Positions 36,482-45,813 of a stretch of 64,000 nucleotides of DNA are shown one piece after another. The notes under the pieces were generated by a model. That model was not told the DNA's origin, searched no databases, and worked only from the letters and a program-made list of their open reading frames with translations. Origin of the DNA: Gimesia aquarii (GTDB lineage Bacteria; Planctomycetota; Planctomycetia; Planctomycetales; Planctomycetaceae); assembly GCF_007748195.1 (NCBI RefSeq), contig NZ_CP037920.1, positions 6,511,300 to 6,575,299 on the forward strand. Reading direction: 5' to 3'. A program made the position numbers and the translations under genes. Within the stretch, counting starts at the first letter, position 1; every line of letters starts with the position of its first letter.

Positions 36482-39349
36482 CTAAGTCTCGAATGTTTTC
36501 TCAGACTGTGCACGCTTGATAGCATGCTGTAAATGTGGCATCGTTGCTTTACCTTCCTGTAACAGCGGAACATCTGCAGCCGCCTCTTTTTTCAATGATG
36601 TTTCAATCAAGGAACCCAGAGGGCCAGCCAGAAGTGCAGGCAAAAAGATAATATCAGCCACCAGGGCTGCAGTGACCAGAGCACACATCAAGATCCCAAA
36701 ACGGCTAACCAACAGAAGATCAGCTGGATACAACATTGCCAAACTGATCGCGACAGCAGCGCTGGTTTGCCACATGGCCGGTCCGCAGTGCCCGAGTGCA
36801 GCAGCCACTGCTTCTTGCTTGGTCTTTCCCTCCTCGATACCAATTTTGAACCATGTCAGTAGGTGCAATGTTCCATCAACGGCAATACCAAGCGCGACTG
36901 ATGCGGTAATCATCGTACCGATATCGATCGAAATATTCATCCAGCAAAGCAATCCAAAAACCACGCCGATGGGCATCAGATTGGGTAACATGGTAATCAG
37001 TCCGGCAAGAGGACTACGCAATAGAATCATCATCACGACAGCAATCACAGCAAAAGCCAAACCAAAACTTTTGATCAAGCTTTCAAGAACTGCTTCCTGA
37101 GTGCGGAGAAACAGGGGAATCGTGCCTGTCACAATATGCGTGGTCCCTGCATGATCTCGTAAAACAGACTGGGTGACCTGATTTAAATCTCGCGTAAGAT
37201 CTCCATAATTCAAATCCGTCATAATGGCGACCTGAGATGTAATGCGCCAAAGCTCGTCTCCTTCGTTCACAGGCACAGACCTCGCACCATTTGCGGTTTC
37301 CTGCTCTAGTACTACTTCCCGATCAGCGAGATATAGAAACGATTTGGCAGTTCCTGACTCGAGGCTTTCGCGGACACGTCTTTCGGTTTCATTCACACGT
37401 TTTGCATGTCGTAATTTTTGAAATGTGCTCGCTCCTTCAGGCAACGCCTCTGAAACGGGCCGAAAATCAGCCAGGGAAATAGAGCCACTGATTTCGGGAT
37501 GCTCTTCAATACGACCTTGAATTTTTCGAACCAGTTCAACGCGTTCAAGAAAATTCAAATTATCCTGTGCTTTTTTATCAAAACGAATGACGGTATCAAC
37601 GGGCGTAATCCCTGAAAGATTTTCTTCCAGGAATAAATAGTCCTGAATCACGCGAGATGAATCGGGAAAATACTTAATCACCTTTGTTTCCGTTCGGAAC
37701 CACCTGAAGCCATAACAGGAAACGGCAAAAAGCACCAGGCAACTCAATGAAACGATCATTTGATGTCTGGACAGCACGTTCCCTAACTTTTGCCAGTTCC
37801 GAGTGTCAATCTCAGACGCCTTTGGAGGCTTCGCTGGCCATAGTTGTAACAAGGACGGCAAACCAAATAACACCATTAATAAAGAGATGAGGCAACCAAT
37901 CGCGGAATAGAGGCCGAAGTCACGAACTGGCGATAACGGGCTGGTTATCAAGGATGCCAAACCGATGGCTGTCGTTAAACTGGCCATCATACAGGGAGCA
38001 CGAGCCATTTCGACAGCTTCCACTACTGCTGTTTTCATATTTACATGCGCTGCGTGTTTCCAGTAGTTTGCAACATGAATCGAACCGGAAAGTGTCAATA
38101 CTGTCAACAACGTCGGCATGACAACCAGAACCATATTCATGGTTCCTCCAGTCAGAGGCACAATGGAAACAGCCACAAAAGTAGTAAAGTAAGAAACTAA
38201 CAATACGATACAGGAGAGTCTGAGACTCCGTAACATAAAAAAGGCGAGGGCGATTCCAATTAATCCTGAAAACAAAGTCACAGACCGTTTGTGAAATTGC
38301 CAGGCAGGGTAGTCTGAATCCCAAGAAGACTTTTTAACCATATGATTCAAAGCAGCTCCTGCAACGGGTCTGCCGCCGAGATGAAGACTTTCTGCTGGGA
38401 TACCTGCTTTGAATGCTGCCGCTTTAACAGCATCGACAGCAGCACCATGATCCGCATCGCCGGGATTCGACAATGCAATCGAAATCGAGATCGGAGTACC
38501 AGTTGCAAAAAAACAATCTTCAATTAAAGTCGGTTGAACCACAGGAGTAGAATCTGTTTTCTCTTCTGTACTCGCTCCCAACGGCTCGGGTAGAATCGTG
38601 GGACGTGTTAAAGAAAGTGCCAACTGTTTTAATTGGTTCGTCAGTTTTGCATCAGGTTGCATACGTGTCCAATAGACCTGGAAATCGTGGGCAGGAATCG
38701 AAGCCACCAATGCCTTAAAATCGACTTGCTCTTCACCCTCATCAACAGGCTCTTTAATGGTTTCTTCTTCCTCAGATTCATCAACCATTTCCACCCACTC
38801 TTTAAAAGCGGGCTTAACAGACAATACCAAACCTAATTCGCTTTTCGCTTTTTCGATGAGTTCCTGAGTGGTCTGCTCCTGCCGCTTCTTACCAGCTTCG
38901 GTTAAGCGGATTTTTAGCATCCCCGTACCAAGTAACACTCCTTTCAAACGCTCTTGCGCCTCCTCAGGCTCAATACGGTATTCAACCATCCTCTGAATGG
39001 CGTCCTGTGGCGTCACCACTTCCTCGATATAAGGGGAGCCACCATGTCGCAATCCTTTTTCGTCGGCGGTCCCCATCAGCAGCGTTTTCAGACGCTCTGC
39101 CCGCGTATCTGTGAGTGAGCTTCCTTCCCAGGAAACAAGAATACGGTCTTCTATACCAAAACTCTTACGATGCCAGGACAGAACTTTCGACTGTGGGTCA
39201 TCAGGTGGAAGCCAGTTCTCCACATTGTTTTCTTGGCGAATCTCTCGCAAAACTCCTGCCAGCACAGGGGTTATGAAGATCATTAAGACTACGACCCATA
39301 ATGAGAGATTATGTCCCCAGGGATCGCGTTTTTCGAAAAACGAAGCCAT
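36482..39349 (-). CDS. MMPL/RND-superfamily membrane protein with sterol-sensing-like domains
   Basis: About 955 residues from the ATG at 39349; a TTG at 39361 is an alternative. N-terminal helix, then a large periplasmic domain with an acidic insert (about 175-215), six helices in the first block (about 355-520) and the same arrangement in the C-terminal half (about 765-920). This duplicated MMPL/Patched plan moves lipids or hydrophobic molecules. The C-terminal half shows SLIKSFGLAFAVIAVVMMIL and SVALGIAVDGTLHLLTW, where the Asp matches RND proton-relay positions. The substrate is unknown. No membrane-fusion partner is adjacent. Confidence 0.85.
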   Translation of the reverse strand: MASFFEKRDPWGHNLSLWVVVLMIFITPVLAGVLREIRQENNVENWLPPDDPQSKVLSWHRKSFGIEDRILVSWEGSSLTDTRAERLKTLLMGTADEKGLRHGGSPYIEEVVTPQDAIQRMVEYRIEPEEAQERLKGVLLGTGMLKIRLTEAGKKRQEQTTQELIEKAKSELGLVLSVKPAFKEWVEMVDESEEEETIKEPVDEGEEQVDFKALVASIPAHDFQVYWTRMQPDAKLTNQLKQLALSLTRPTILPEPLGASTEEKTDSTPVVQPTLIEDCFFATGTPISISIALSNPGDADHGAAVDAVKAAAFKAGIPAESLHLGGRPVAGAALNHMVKKSSWDSDYPAWQFHKRSVTLFSGLIGIALAFFMLRSLRLSCIVLLVSYFTTFVAVSIVPLTGGTMNMVLVVMPTLLTVLTLSGSIHVANYWKHAAHVNMKTAVVEAVEMARAPCMMASLTTAIGLASLITSPLSPVRDFGLYSAIGCLISLLMVLFGLPSLLQLWPAKPPKASEIDTRNWQKLGNVLSRHQMIVSLSCLVLFAVSCYGFRWFRTETKVIKYFPDSSRVIQDYLFLEENLSGITPVDTVIRFDKKAQDNLNFLERVELVRKIQGRIEEHPEISGSISLADFRPVSEALPEGASTFQKLRHAKRVNETERRVRESLESGTAKSFLYLADREVVLEQETANGARSVPVNEGDELWRITSQVAIMTDLNYGDLTRDLNQVTQSVLRDHAGTTHIVTGTIPLFLRTQEAVLESLIKSFGLAFAVIAVVMMILLRSPLAGLITMLPNLMPIGVVFGLLCWMNISIDIGTMITASVALGIAVDGTLHLLTWFKIGIEEGKTKQEAVAAALGHCGPAMWQTSAAVAISLAMLYPADLLLVSRFGILMCALVTAALVADIIFLPALLAGPLGSLIETSLKKEAAADVPLLQEGKATMPHLQHAIKRAQSEKTFET

Positions 39350-39361
39350 TAAGTAATCCAA

Positions 39362-39882
39362 TAGCCTGAAATAGGCTTTATCAAATTAACGAATTTCAGC
39401 TCTCAAACTGTAAGATCGAAATTCAAGTTGAAAGTTGTTTGATTCAAAAACTGCTTAACAGACCTGACTTGAGATTTCTTCCAGAGAATTCCAGAACTCA
39501 CTCAAATCGGAATCACCAAATTGTCACACTTTTACAGGATGAATCAATCGAGAATGTACCAAAAATATGAAAAGCCCGATTCCAGTTAACAGCCAATATG
39601 ACTTTTTACGATCGACACATATCGGTATTTTTCGTCGTCGCATCGGGTTAAACTTGTCGCAACACAAGCAACATTTGTGTTTGTGATGAAGATCCTGATA
39701 ATGATAGCAATTTTGCGGATTATAGCATCAGGAATATGGCCATAGAGAACTGAAACTCCCATAAAAAAGATAAAATAGGGAGTTCAGTAATTGTTTAAAA
39801 TTAAGCTTTCAGACGACCTGAGCTGAGCCAGCAGCTTCACAAACAGATAAAAAGTGAACGTAAAGTCACATTTTCAGAGAAC
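39362..39882. other. Spacer between the MMPL and MBL-fold genes
   Basis: About 520 bases without a supported gene. An imperfect inverted repeat (39750-39760 with 39778-39787, loop about 17) lies near the end of the MBL gene, whose stop is at 39883, and may be its terminator on the minus strand. Confidence 0.4.
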
Positions 39883-40683
39883 TTATTGCGCGGTATCAGG
39901 ATCAAATCCCTTTACGAGCTCGTCGTCCCACTCGTCCTGCAGTGGCCAATCGATGGCGCAGGTCCCGAAATCTGCCATATGCAAATAAGTATTCAAACGA
40001 TCAATAGTCGCTTGCAAGAGTTCCTTTTTGTTCCGAAAGATTGGACCGTGACTGGGGAGTAGCCATTTTGCATCACAGTCCCGAATACGCTCTAACGAAT
40101 TAATAAAGTCCGGAATATCAGAACCATGGTGGGCATCAATGTGCCCAACACAACCATCCCGATAGATGTTGTCACCTGAGAAAAGTAGCTCTCCAAAACG
40201 AAACGCCAATTGCCCATCTGTGTGTCCCGGTGTGTGCCAGACTTCCAGATTGATCTCTTCACCCAAGTGAATAATGTCCCCTTCTTTTACTTCAATATCA
40301 ACTTTACACGGAGGCATATCAATCGAAATACCTTGTGCACTAATTTCTGCGTAAGTACTGATTCGATCGCCTACTTCGAGTAGTCGGGCGGCACTCGGAT
40401 GTGCAATGACCTCGGCCGAGGGTAACAATTCTTTGGCACGGCTGAGCCCCTGAATATGATCGACGTCAGCGTGAGTTGCAATCAGATATTTGCAATTTGC
40501 CAGCGGAAAATCCATCTGTCGAATCATTTCAATGATTTCTGACACGGTGTCTTCATACCCAATGTCGATTAACAACCATTCATTCTGATCATTGAACACA
40601 AGGTAAACACAACACCCTAAACGCTGTCTGGCTTGATAATTGATTTCGATGACGTGTGGAAATACTTCGCGTCGGGGCAACAT
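39883..40683 (-). CDS. MBL-fold metallo-hydrolase
   Basis: 266 residues. The metallo-beta-lactamase motif reads [10 protein letters not shown] (family HxHxDH, here the first His pair is HAD-VDH), with further metal-ligand sites in [19 protein letters not shown] and LPSHGPIF. Glyoxalase-II-like layout, without a distinct C-terminal domain. No signal peptide, so cytoplasmic. The first ligand pair differs from the standard HxH only by spelling Ala between His and Asp; a second-site role is plausible. Typical substrates are thioesters or phosphodiesters; none can be assigned here. Confidence 0.85.
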   Translation of the reverse strand: MLPRREVFPHVIEINYQARQRLGCCVYLVFNDQNEWLLIDIGYEDTVSEIIEMIRQMDFPLANCKYLIATHADVDHIQGLSRAKELLPSAEVIAHPSAARLLEVGDRISTYAEISAQGISIDMPPCKVDIEVKEGDIIHLGEEINLEVWHTPGHTDGQLAFRFGELLFSGDNIYRDGCVGHIDAHHGSDIPDFINSLERIRDCDAKWLLPSHGPIFRNKKELLQATIDRLNTYLHMADFGTCAIDWPLQDEWDDELVKGFDPDTAQ

Positions 40684-40968
40684 CCCGTAAGCTCCTAGTA
40701 GTATTAAGCTTAATAGTTGATAATCGTGATTTCAGATAAGCTGGAAACGAAATTGTATATGGGAGCAATTTTATTATCCCACCCTGCTCAAACAGAGAGA
40801 ATCACCCCATGATTACAACTCAATGATTGAGTCATTCTATGCATCACTATTCGCTGAAACAACCAATATCAAAGCAGATGTGAGTGTATAAACCCGATTT
40901 TCAGAAGAAAGCTCGAACACTCGCTTCACTTCTAATACTGTAGTACGGTCATCACCGAACGGCGAGGG

Positions 40969-42294
40969 TTAAAGTTTCCAATAATCAGGCAGACCGGATT
41001 TTGTTTCGATCAGAATTTCCAGAATGGCTCGGCGGTCATGTGCGCTCAAGTGAGCGTACTTTTTGGTTTGATCCTTACCAGACAGAATTTCCCACAATCG
41101 TCGATAGACTTTATCCAGAATGGGACGTGGCAGTGCATCAAATGATTCTGAATAGATCAGATAACTGCAGGGGTATTTAAACAACCGCTGTTCCAGGTCG
41201 AAGTCGCGCAATGAACGTCCCCGACGATCTCGTGGGCCTGACAATGGAAATTCGGTTTGATAACTGGAAACCCCTTGAATTCGATCTTGCAGCACCAATT
41301 CGTCAGTAAACAACATGTAATCGAGCAAGCGATTGGCCGAACTTTCAAAACGTCTTTTCGTACTGTCACTCTGAAATGATGTTTCTCTCTCCAGCATCTT
41401 GTTCATGACTGCCGCATCTCGCAAAGTGATACGTCCTTCAAACTGTGCGCGGGTAATCAAGTTATGCATCTTGGCCTGATGCTCCAAAACCATCAATGAC
41501 ACAATATCGCTATGCGGCCTCAAGTAAGCACTTGTATCGAACCATTTCTCCAGATCAATGGCATTCGCGCCACTCTCGCGATTCAAATTATTGGAACTGT
41601 CCCCTTTTCGAAAAAGCAGATTTCCCATGTGGCGCATTTTTCCATGAGTTCCCGAGACATACCAGCCTCCCCAGCGCTCATGAAACGGACTGGATTGATC
41701 GCTGCGGTAGGTACCCTCACGAAAGACAGGCATACCATCAGGACCAGGGTAAACAGATCTCATGATGTGACCTGGAACCCCCTGAGTCATTGATGAAGCA
41801 TGACACTGAGTACATTCAAACGTTTTTCGCACGAACGTCGGTCGAGATGTTTTTGTTTGAGAGAGTGTATAAAAAACAGTTCCCAGTTTCGCATCACTGG
41901 CAGAAACTTCCAGTACTGAGCCGCCTTGCACAAAACCGACATACAAGTCGTCATTAAAATAAAGCGCGCGAGGTGATTGGGGATCGATGTGCTTTACCTG
42001 CAAACTCGTTTTTGAAAAAACAAGTACTTGAGAAGAAACCGGAATCTCCAAAGACTTCAATACGTCAGCTAAATAGCCGGTTCCCTTTTTCCGGTCGAAT
42101 GTCAGCTTGATCTGATCCTGCTCTAGCTTTTTTTGTAAACGAGTGATTCGATTTTCTGGTTTCGCCTTGTTGTAATTGATGGGCGTTTCTTCAAAGCTGA
42201 CTTGGGCAAACAGTAACACCGGCACCTGCAAAAAACAGCAGAAACCAATCAAACGAAGACCATTCATAAGCACATTCAAAATATTGGCATACAT
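40969..42294 (-). CDS. Exported protein with one c-type haem motif
   Basis: 441 residues. N-terminal hydrophobic segment (about 12-30), then a domain with a single CTQCH motif (Cys 161, Cys 164, His 165) for covalent haem. Nearby is a conserved-looking stretch SSMTQGVPGHIMRSVYP, GMPVFREGTYRSDQSSP and RWGGWYVSGTHG. The remaining C-terminal half is helical and charged. It resembles planctomycete proteins of unknown function I recall with the same RWGGWYV stretch. A periplasmic redox or substrate-binding role fits; maturation would need the ResB-CcsA system at 57380. Function is not known. Confidence 0.75.
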   Translation of the reverse strand: MYANILNVLMNGLRLIGFCCFLQVPVLLFAQVSFEETPINYNKAKPENRITRLQKKLEQDQIKLTFDRKKGTGYLADVLKSLEIPVSSQVLVFSKTSLQVKHIDPQSPRALYFNDDLYVGFVQGGSVLEVSASDAKLGTVFYTLSQTKTSRPTFVRKTFECTQCHASSMTQGVPGHIMRSVYPGPDGMPVFREGTYRSDQSSPFHERWGGWYVSGTHGKMRHMGNLLFRKGDSSNNLNRESGANAIDLEKWFDTSAYLRPHSDIVSLMVLEHQAKMHNLITRAQFEGRITLRDAAVMNKMLERETSFQSDSTKRRFESSANRLLDYMLFTDELVLQDRIQGVSSYQTEFPLSGPRDRRGRSLRDFDLEQRLFKYPCSYLIYSESFDALPRPILDKVYRRLWEILSGKDQTKKYAHLSAHDRRAILEILIETKSGLPDYWKL

Positions 42295-42521
42295 GGGTGA
42301 GTCATTCGAAGTTAAAGGCAGGAAACAAACGCACTACAAATATACTGCAATCTGCTTTTTGGGGCAGGCCAGAACCCATATCGGACATTAATATCCATTT
42401 TAGCCATCTTTTTTCTTCTGTCAACCTACTTTTAAATACAATCTTATCGACCTAAACTGAGGAATCACAAGAATGATCAAAGATTGAAGCCAATTTCTTA
42501 ATTGACAATGAGAACCATCCT

Positions 42522-43271
42522 ATGAAAACTGCTCCCCATCAAATTCTGATCTCATTGATCATGCCTTTCTTATGCCTGTTCTGTTCTCCAGTCACGGCAG
42601 TTGCAAAAGAGCCACAAATTCAGGTGATGCTCATTGGTGATTCCACGGTCGCCACTTATTCCAAACGACCTGAAGATCGTCCTGATCTCACGGGCTGGGG
42701 TCAGGTGTTCGGTGAATTTTTCAACGACAACGTAACAATCCTCAATCGGGCCGCCTCCGGTCGGAGTTCAAAAAGTTTTATCAAGGAAGGTCGCTGGAAG
42801 AAATCAGTCGCTGAAAAAGCAAACTACCTTTTCATTCAGTTTGGTCACAATGACTGCCCCGGCAAAGGAGATCGCTCCACGGATCCCGCAACCGATTACC
42901 AACAGTATTTAAGACAATATATTGATGAAGCCCGAGCAGCGAATATCAAACCTATACTCGTCACTCCCGTAACTCGCAGACGATTTAAAAATGGTATGAT
43001 CTGGACCACCCTGCGTCCCTATGCGGATGCCATGCTTAAAGTCGGTCGCGAGAAAAACGTACCGGTCATCGATCTACACCAGAAAAGCGTAGCACTGTTC
43101 AATCAATTGGGAGATAAAAAAAGTGCTTACTTCAGTCCCAAGCCAGAGGATCGAAGCCACTTCACCAGTAAAGGGGCACGCAAGATTGCAGGACTTGTAG
43201 CAGATGAAATTCCCACTGCAGTTCCGGAATTGAAACCGTATCTGAAACAACCGGTACTCAAAACCAATTAA
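42522..43271 (+). CDS. Secreted rhamnogalacturonan acetylesterase-like SGNH hydrolase
   Basis: 249 residues. Signal peptide (about 1-28). The SGNH blocks are MLIGDSTVATY (Ser about 41), LNRAASGRSSKSF (Gly block), FGHND (Asn) and HFTSKGARK (His). The spacing and the GWGQ and GRSSKSF segments match rhamnogalacturonan acetylesterase, which removes acetyl groups from pectin. Export fits that job. Divergent from the haem protein gene. A second, different SGNH hydrolase is at 5190. Confidence 0.88.
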   Translation: MKTAPHQILISLIMPFLCLFCSPVTAVAKEPQIQVMLIGDSTVATYSKRPEDRPDLTGWGQVFGEFFNDNVTILNRAASGRSSKSFIKEGRWKKSVAEKANYLFIQFGHNDCPGKGDRSTDPATDYQQYLRQYIDEARAANIKPILVTPVTRRRFKNGMIWTTLRPYADAMLKVGREKNVPVIDLHQKSVALFNQLGDKKSAYFSPKPEDRSHFTSKGARKIAGLVADEIPTAVPELKPYLKQPVLKTN

Positions 43272-43293
43272 AGTACTGCAACTCAAAATTTCA

Positions 43294-44208
43294 TTACATG
43301 AAAGTGCATTTATTGCAGGGTTCAACACTCAATCGAGAAACTGTTGCCTCTCGAAGCTTACGATATTCAGGTGAGTTATAAATTTCGAGAACATGCTGCT
43401 CGTTTGCGTTTCCAATAGGATAATCTGCCTGGCCATCAGCGCAACAATGGGCCACTTCTCCTGTTGCCGTAATCGAAAGTTCAAACCAACGTTCACAGCC
43501 CATGTTTGGAACTGGGTTCACATTCAAACCTTCTACCTGCCCCATCCATTCCATACGAGGAAAAATACTGGATTTGAATAATGGGTAGTTAATGCTCACC
43601 CAATCTCCAAACTCATAATCGACTCGGGATCCATCGCCTACACGCGACAACACTACCGGAAAATAGACATCTCCCTCGGTAAAGGCATCGTGAATCATAT
43701 CCAGTCGCTCGCGAGTGCGTTGATAGGGCAGGGCCATGACGCGCTCGTACTCTTCCTCACGATGGTCATTAAAGGAAATCCAGAGATAGCCGATATTTTT
43801 AATTTCTTGAAGCGCTTCTAATTTGTCTTCTGTAATTGGTGTCGCGTTGGAAGTCAGTGTGATCTTGGCTTGGGGTATCAACGAATTGATCTTTCTCAGC
43901 GTTTGAAATAAACGTGTATCCAGAAATGGCTCACTTACTTTAAATGGCGAAATCTGGAAATTCATTTCAGGAGGCAACTCGGTAAGCTCATTCAGCACTT
44001 TATCGATGAGTTCATCACTCATTTTTGTGTGCTTGCGATTCAGATTCGGATACGGACAAAAATTGCAGCTTGCATTACAGCGGGCGAGCGTTTCTAGATG
44101 CACATGTCGGGGGTAATCCATATATTGTGAATGACGCATCCGCGCCACACCCATATCATACTCTGCTCTCTGTTCGCTATATTCATAAGGACTAATAATT
44201 TCAAGCAT
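43294..44208 (-). CDS. Radical SAM protein with SPASM-like C-terminus
   Basis: 304 residues; the ATG at 44208 has GGAAGAG nine bases upstream. The radical SAM cluster motif CNASCNFC (Cys 44, 48, 51) is followed by the TIM-barrel core. The C-terminal end carries extra Cys: NMGCERWFEL, VAHCCADGQ and EPCNKCTFM, a SPASM/twitch-like auxiliary cluster site. Such proteins modify peptides or sugars, using SAM and a reductant. The gene follows a flippase-like and an ATP-grasp-like gene, with two micro-ORFs (44201-44272 and 44284-44349) in the gap; the nearer one overlaps this start by eight bases. The real substrate is unknown. Confidence 0.9.
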   Translation of the reverse strand: MLEIISPYEYSEQRAEYDMGVARMRHSQYMDYPRHVHLETLARCNASCNFCPYPNLNRKHTKMSDELIDKVLNELTELPPEMNFQISPFKVSEPFLDTRLFQTLRKINSLIPQAKITLTSNATPITEDKLEALQEIKNIGYLWISFNDHREEEYERVMALPYQRTRERLDMIHDAFTEGDVYFPVVLSRVGDGSRVDYEFGDWVSINYPLFKSSIFPRMEWMGQVEGLNVNPVPNMGCERWFELSITATGEVAHCCADGQADYPIGNANEQHVLEIYNSPEYRKLREATVSRLSVEPCNKCTFM

Positions 44209-44272
44209 AATGGCGACTCTTCCATGAATCAGACCAAAGGGACTTTTTTTGCGGGGCGAGCATCGCAGACAT
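44201..44272 (-). CDS. Micro-ORF overlapping the radical SAM start
   Basis: 23 codons on the minus strand ending TGA at 44203-44201, inside the ATG region of the radical SAM gene (overlap ATGCTTGA). The C-terminal end reads LWSDSWKSRHYA. The upstream AAGG is too close to the first ATG; a second in-frame ATG (fourth codon) has a better distance. It could be a peptide substrate, a leader for coupling, or chance. Confidence 0.25.
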   Translation of the reverse strand: MSAMLAPQKKSLWSDSWKSRHYA

Positions 44273-44283
44273 GCCTTTTTTTG

Positions 44284-44349
44284 TCAATGAGAATTCCACT
44301 TCTTATACATTTGCACCCAACCCTGGGGGATCAACCTCCACACAAACAT
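44284..44349 (-). CDS. Micro-ORF coupled to the flippase stop
   Basis: 21 codons on the minus strand. Its ATG overlaps the flippase TAA by one base (TAATG), a typical reinitiation layout. It carries three Trp and several basic residues (QGWVQMYKKWNSH at its end). It stops 11 bases before the next micro-ORF. No homologue is recognised; chance is possible. Confidence 0.25.
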   Translation of the reverse strand: MFVWRLIPQGWVQMYKKWNSH

Positions 44350-45773
44350 TACGTCCTTCGAGCCACAAATCGCTTGAGGACTAACAGGAACCCGGGTACT
44401 GTCAGCAGGTAACCTATAAGCAGAAAGCCCCAGCCCGCTCCCACAGGCCCATAGGTTTTACCGAGGTACCAGACCAGCAGGCCCGTTGCCAGTTGAGATA
44501 CGGTATTCAGGAGTAGAAATGGTTCCTGCTTGAACGGGCGAATATAGGCCATCACACACAAGGCAATATGAATCGGAAAAATCGCCAGTGTCAGCAAAAT
44601 GGTCGGATACAAGGGTAATATTCTCTGCTGTAACTTTTGAGCTAATTTCCAGATCGGTTCCAGAGCGACCAACGCAGTTGGCACGTCAATATCCCGAATG
44701 GTTTGCAGCAAGAAGACGATCAGGCAAAACAGAATGCCCCCGATCAAGAGCACCGTTGTCGAAACCTGAAACAGACGACGAAAGACACGATTCAATTCGG
44801 CGATGTCGTTTTTGGCAACCAATGTGCCAAACAAGGGAGCACGTGTGAGCATCCAGGAATAGGCGGCCATTTGCAGTGTCATTAACGCAGTCCAGGTCAG
44901 CCCCAACTGACCGGCGACTGCTGCTCCCTGATACTCAAACATCAGAGGAATGACGAAGGAACTGGTGAAGTAGGCAGCCATCGCCTGAATCGCCAGCTTC
45001 CAATGGAGGGGCCAGACTTCCTCCGACCAACTCACTTGTGGCCCGGGTTGAGGCTTTAACAGTGTCGCAAAAAAACGTCGATAGCGAACGGCGATCAACC
45101 ACAATTCCCAAAACAGACGCACTGCTGAAACCGCCACACAAGTCCATAAACCAGCTCCATTGGAGATGGCTCCCCAGACAACCAGCGTCCCCATAATCCC
45201 CTGCATCGCGCGATACCGGTTCGTCACCGATACCTGATTACATCCTTCCAGTAATGCGATACAGGGAGCCGCCATCAAACTGAGTGCCGTCAATCCCACC
45301 ACACAAAACCAGGGACCGCGCCAAGTCACATCTGTTTCCGGTTGAGACAAAAAGAAATAATAGCCAGCGATTCCAATGGCCGTCACAAAGAGCGTTCCCG
45401 CGACTGCATACCATTTCAAGACTAGCGCAGCCAGACTTCTTAAACGTGATAAGGCCGATGCGTCTCCTGTCAAGTACCCCCGTTCATTCAACTCCAAATT
45501 ATGCCATTCATGACTGGCCAGATACAGTGTCACGACCTGCATGCCCATTTCGACAAAGGTCTGTAAGGCGATCAACGCACCAAAAGTAACATAGTAGCCT
45601 TGTTCCTCGCTGGAAAAAAACGCGACGATCAAAAGCATCGTCACCGGGCCAGAAAGAAATTGCCAGCCACGATTCACCAGCGCATAAAAAACCGCACGAT
45701 TGATTTCTATGCGGTTCAGCAATCGACGGGGCCAACTGCGCTGCTGTGGTTGAGATTCCCGCTGTTCGGTCAT
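44349..45773 (-). CDS. Polysaccharide-flippase-like membrane protein
   Basis: 474 residues, about twelve hydrophobic helices and short loops, with a basic cytoplasmic start (QPQQRSWPRRLLNRIEINRA). The pattern is that of the MOP superfamily (Wzx, PST and MATE-like lipid-linked oligosaccharide flippases): NRGWQFLSGPVTMLLIVAFF at the start, helices about every 30 residues. No catalytic residues are expected. It lies 40 bases after the ATP-grasp-like gene on the same strand. The transported lipid-linked or peptide substrate is unknown. Confidence 0.8.
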   Translation of the reverse strand: MTEQRESQPQQRSWPRRLLNRIEINRAVFYALVNRGWQFLSGPVTMLLIVAFFSSEEQGYYVTFGALIALQTFVEMGMQVVTLYLASHEWHNLELNERGYLTGDASALSRLRSLAALVLKWYAVAGTLFVTAIGIAGYYFFLSQPETDVTWRGPWFCVVGLTALSLMAAPCIALLEGCNQVSVTNRYRAMQGIMGTLVVWGAISNGAGLWTCVAVSAVRLFWELWLIAVRYRRFFATLLKPQPGPQVSWSEEVWPLHWKLAIQAMAAYFTSSFVIPLMFEYQGAAVAGQLGLTWTALMTLQMAAYSWMLTRAPLFGTLVAKNDIAELNRVFRRLFQVSTTVLLIGGILFCLIVFLLQTIRDIDVPTALVALEPIWKLAQKLQQRILPLYPTILLTLAIFPIHIALCVMAYIRPFKQEPFLLLNTVSQLATGLLVWYLGKTYGPVGAGWGFLLIGYLLTVPGFLLVLKRFVARRT

Positions 45774-45813
45774 GCTACCGTGGTCTATTCTGTTTTAAGA
45801 TTCAATGTCAACC

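Noticed and set aside
36516..37100. 194-codon plus-strand ORF opposite the MMPL gene
   Set aside because: It is a shadow of the real minus-strand gene; low-complexity Ala/Ile content and no start signal.
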